Source: CAZFPN01 sp044370655
GTDB lineage: Bacteria > Pseudomonadota > Alphaproteobacteria > Rickettsiales > Deianiraeaceae
Assembly: GCA_044370655.1 (NCBI GenBank)
Contig: JBILVD010000004.1
Span: forward strand, 1 to 39,570
DNA: 39,570 nucleotides
Reading direction: 5' to 3'
This document shows positions 37,800 to 39,570 of this stretch, in pieces (the stretch's first letter is position 1; each line of letters opens with the position of its first letter). The translations under genes were made by a program, and so were the position numbers. The notes under the pieces are model-generated. The model saw only the letters and a list, made by a program, of their open reading frames with translations. It did no database searches and had not been told where the DNA came from.

Positions 37800-38825
37800 T
37801 TATTCATAATACAATTGCATTTGCATATAATCTTTGTAAGTTTCAAATGATTTTTTAAAGTCTTCAGGGGTATTCTTCCCATGACAATAAACATTGTTTT
37901 CAAATATAAAATGACTTCCATCTCTATACGCAACTGCAAAATTAAATTGCCTTTCTTCAAATAAAGATTTACCTAAAAACGCATTAGGGATATTCTTATT
38001 CAATAAATGCAAAATAGTGGGTGCTAAATCAAGGGAAGTGCTACTTTCTGCATTCATTTCCTTTTTCAAGTTGATATTTGGGATGTAAATAAAAAGAGGT
38101 ATCTGGTTAACAAAACAATTATTGTAATCAGGGATTATCTGCTTCGTTGAAGGCTCGTGATATGTTGTGTAGTCTGATGCAATAATCAATAAAGTATTTT
38201 CTTTTAATTTAGAATTAAAGAAGTATTCTATGAAGTTTTTAAACTCGTCGTCAAAATTATGCATTCTATTTAAAATCGTATTTTTACCATCTTTGTAAGA
38301 TTTATCATCTTGATTTGCGTCAATAAAAGTATGAGTTCCGAGATTATAAAAACCAAGAAAGAAATTCTGATTTGAATTTTCAAGAGATTTAAGAGTGGAA
38401 ATCAAGTTTTTTGTACCATCTGTATCTTTCTTAGTTTTTGAAGTGATGACATTATCCAAACCTATTTTTTCTAGAAAAAAACTAAAAATTTCACTATTAT
38501 CGCCTGATGCGAAGCATGTTTCATAATTTATCTTTTTTAAAAGATTTGTTAATACTGGAAAGTTTTTTGCTAAATCTTTTTTTTCTTTAGCAAACCAACC
38601 TCCAACTCCATCATCAATTGGAAAAAACGAACCAAAAGTGTCAGATACGCCTGCAAAAGTAGCATTTGTATGATTAAAATAGTTGTCAACCTTCATAACA
38701 TTATCTTGCACTGTTAGAGAGTCTAAACTTGGGGTTAAATTTTCAAATTTGCCACCATATGTGCCAAGAAGTCTTGCATATATTCCTTCTATAAAAATAA
38801 CTACAACATTTAGATTTATTTGCAT
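37800..38825 (-). CDS. sulfatase/LTA-synthase-superfamily phosphotransferase-like protein without membrane helices
   Basis: A 341-residue protein of the alkaline-phosphatase/sulfatase superfamily. VVVIFIEGIYARLLGTYGG (residues 7-25) is the LtaS/EptA-like start with metal-ligand E13; LTPSLDSL follows; NHTNATFAGVSDTFGSFFP (51-69) contains the likely threonine nucleophile; GFYNLGTHTFID (near 158) has a substrate histidine; and LLIIASDYTTYHEPS (212-226) is the 'vi.SDH' metal site, where the histidine is replaced by Tyr219. The five N-terminal membrane helices and signal peptide of LTA-synthase-like enzymes are absent. In a polysaccharide operon it could transfer or remove a phosphoalcohol group. 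Its start overlaps the rfbA stop by 10 bp. Confidence 0.72.
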   Translation of the reverse strand: MQINLNVVVIFIEGIYARLLGTYGGKFENLTPSLDSLTVQDNVMKVDNYFNHTNATFAGVSDTFGSFFPIDDGVGGWFAKEKKDLAKNFPVLTNLLKKINYETCFASGDNSEIFSFFLEKIGLDNVITSKTKKDTDGTKNLISTLKSLENSNQNFFLGFYNLGTHTFIDANQDDKSYKDGKNTILNRMHNFDDEFKNFIEYFFNSKLKENTLLIIASDYTTYHEPSTKQIIPDYNNCFVNQIPLFIYIPNINLKKEMNAESSTSLDLAPTILHLLNKNIPNAFLGKSLFEERQFNFAVAYRDGSHFIFENNVYCHGKNTPEDFKKSFETYKDYMQMQLYYE

Positions 38826-39570
38826 AAATTTTTTAAATACTCATAGTAATCGCCTTTTTTTTCTTTAATATGAGAGTGTAAATTCTCCTTCGTGATCAAA
38901 TTTAAAAAAAGAGCAACCTCCTCGGGGCTTCCAATCATCTGTCCTTTTTTTAACTCCATAATTCTTACAAACTCAGAAGCTTCATACAAGCTCTCCACAG
39001 TGCCTGTATCAAGCCAGACAGAACCACGAGAAAGACTAACCGCACTTAAAATTCCCCTTTTTAAATATTCATTGTTAATATCAGTTATTTCAAGCTCACC
39101 ACGGGCAGAGCGTTGAATATTTTTTGCAAAATCAATCGCCATTCTGTCATAAAAATAAATTCCTGTAATCGCAAGGTTAGATTTAGGTTTTTTTGGCTTT
39201 TCTTCAACCGAAATTACATTGCTTCCTTCAACTTCGGCAACTCCAAAACGTTCTGGGTCATTAACCTTGCAAAGCACAACTCCTGCCCCCTTTTTTAGGT
39301 CAAGCAAAGGTTTTAAAGTTTCCCTAATATGAGAAATATGAAATATGTTATCCCCTAAGTGAGCCACAAATCTCTCATTTTTGTTAATAAAATCATCAGC
39401 AAGCAGTAAAACTTCCGCAATTCCTCCTGCTTCTTCTTGAATTTTGTATATAATTTTAATGCCAAAACAAGAGCCGTCCCCTAGTAAATCTTGAAATAGC
39501 GGCATCTCTTTTGTATGAGTTGTAATTAAAATCTCTCTAACTCCAAGTGAAATGAGGTTTGTAATGGGGT
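38816..39570 (-). CDS. rfbA: glucose-1-phosphate thymidylyltransferase, 5' end beyond the window
   Basis: RfbA makes dTDP-glucose from dTTP and glucose 1-phosphate, the entry to all dTDP sugars of this locus. The frame is open to the right edge; the visible part begins PITNLISLGVREILITTHTKE, so the N-terminal GGxGTRLYP motif is outside. Within view: QEEAGGIAEVLLLADDFI, LGDNIFHISHI, FGVAEVEGSNVISVEEKPKKPKSNLAITGIYFYD and SVWLDTGTVESLYEASEFV, followed by a normal end near IGSPEEVALFLNLI. All are diagnostic of RfbA. It is the furthest upstream gene seen in the minus-strand series; rfbB may lie beyond. Confidence 0.95.
   Translation of the reverse strand, partial: PITNLISLGVREILITTHTKEMPLFQDLLGDGSCFGIKIIYKIQEEAGGIAEVLLLADDFINKNERFVAHLGDNIFHISHIRETLKPLLDLKKGAGVVLCKVNDPERFGVAEVEGSNVISVEEKPKKPKSNLAITGIYFYDRMAIDFAKNIQRSARGELEITDINNEYLKRGILSAVSLSRGSVWLDTGTVESLYEASEFVRIMELKKGQMIGSPEEVALFLNLITKENLHSHIKEKKGDYYEYLKNLCK

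Noticed and set aside
1..39570. tRNA, rRNA, CRISPR array, insertion sequence or prophage
   Set aside because: I looked through the intergenic regions and saw no cloverleaf-like sequence, spacer-repeat series, transposase or phage gene; the Xer recombinase lacks any mobile context.

Overview
The window is a visibly AT-rich chromosomal segment (roughly 30% G+C by eye) of a Gram-negative bacterium. Several genes point to Alphaproteobacteria, probably near Rickettsiales or another reduced AT-rich lineage: an AddA-type helicase-nuclease, a RibB fused to a decayed GTP cyclohydrolase II domain, a short glucose-6-phosphate isomerase, a cysteine-free L31, and scattered single respiratory-chain genes. 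There are no rRNA, tRNA, CRISPR or insertion-sequence features that I can support. Most start codons lack a Shine-Dalgarno sequence.

Left part (1-10,000). Housekeeping genes: folB-tilS and rpsA-dprA on the minus strand, a small MerR-type regulator whose promoter carries a perfect 16-bp palindrome, then yggS. Next come rplO-secY-adk followed by rpmB-rpmE, a fragment of the spc ribosomal operon detached from its usual neighbours on both sides. A HIT protein and a membrane-anchored alpha/beta-hydrolase-like protein with a glutamate at the nucleophile position lie on the minus strand.

Middle part (10,000-26,260). A plus-strand run contains yciB, nuoL, a short atpC, ribB, an ABC-2 permease and a Xer recombinase. 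Convergent addA follows, with a divergent unknown gene, a lone MrpD/NuoN-like proton-antiporter subunit, fabI, phoU and recN. A large acidic protein of unknown function carries seven perfect 12-bp repeats. The only long gene-poor stretch (25,693-26,261) holds a candidate 49-codon gene with its own promoter and a Shine-Dalgarno sequence inside a hairpin.

Right part (26,262-39,570). A surface-polysaccharide locus. pgi and rfbG (CDP-glucose 4,6-dehydratase) read rightward. A long, tightly packed minus-strand series reads leftward from the right edge: rfbA (cut by the edge), a sulfatase-like protein, rfbC, fdtB, a CgeB-like glycosyltransferase, fdtA, a GNAT acetyltransferase, two recently duplicated GT2 glycosyltransferases flanking a glycerophosphotransferase-like protein, then rgpF and rfbD behind an internal promoter. 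Together they would supply dTDP-L-rhamnose and a dTDP-3-acetamido-3,6-dideoxyhexose and assemble them into a glycan; rfbB is not in the window. The second GT2 gene in transcription order appears frameshifted at an A6 tract.

The most interesting candidates are the hairpin-controlled small gene before pgi, the A6-tract frameshift and mosaic duplication of the glycosyltransferases, and several proteins whose fold is recognisable but whose catalytic residue is changed.
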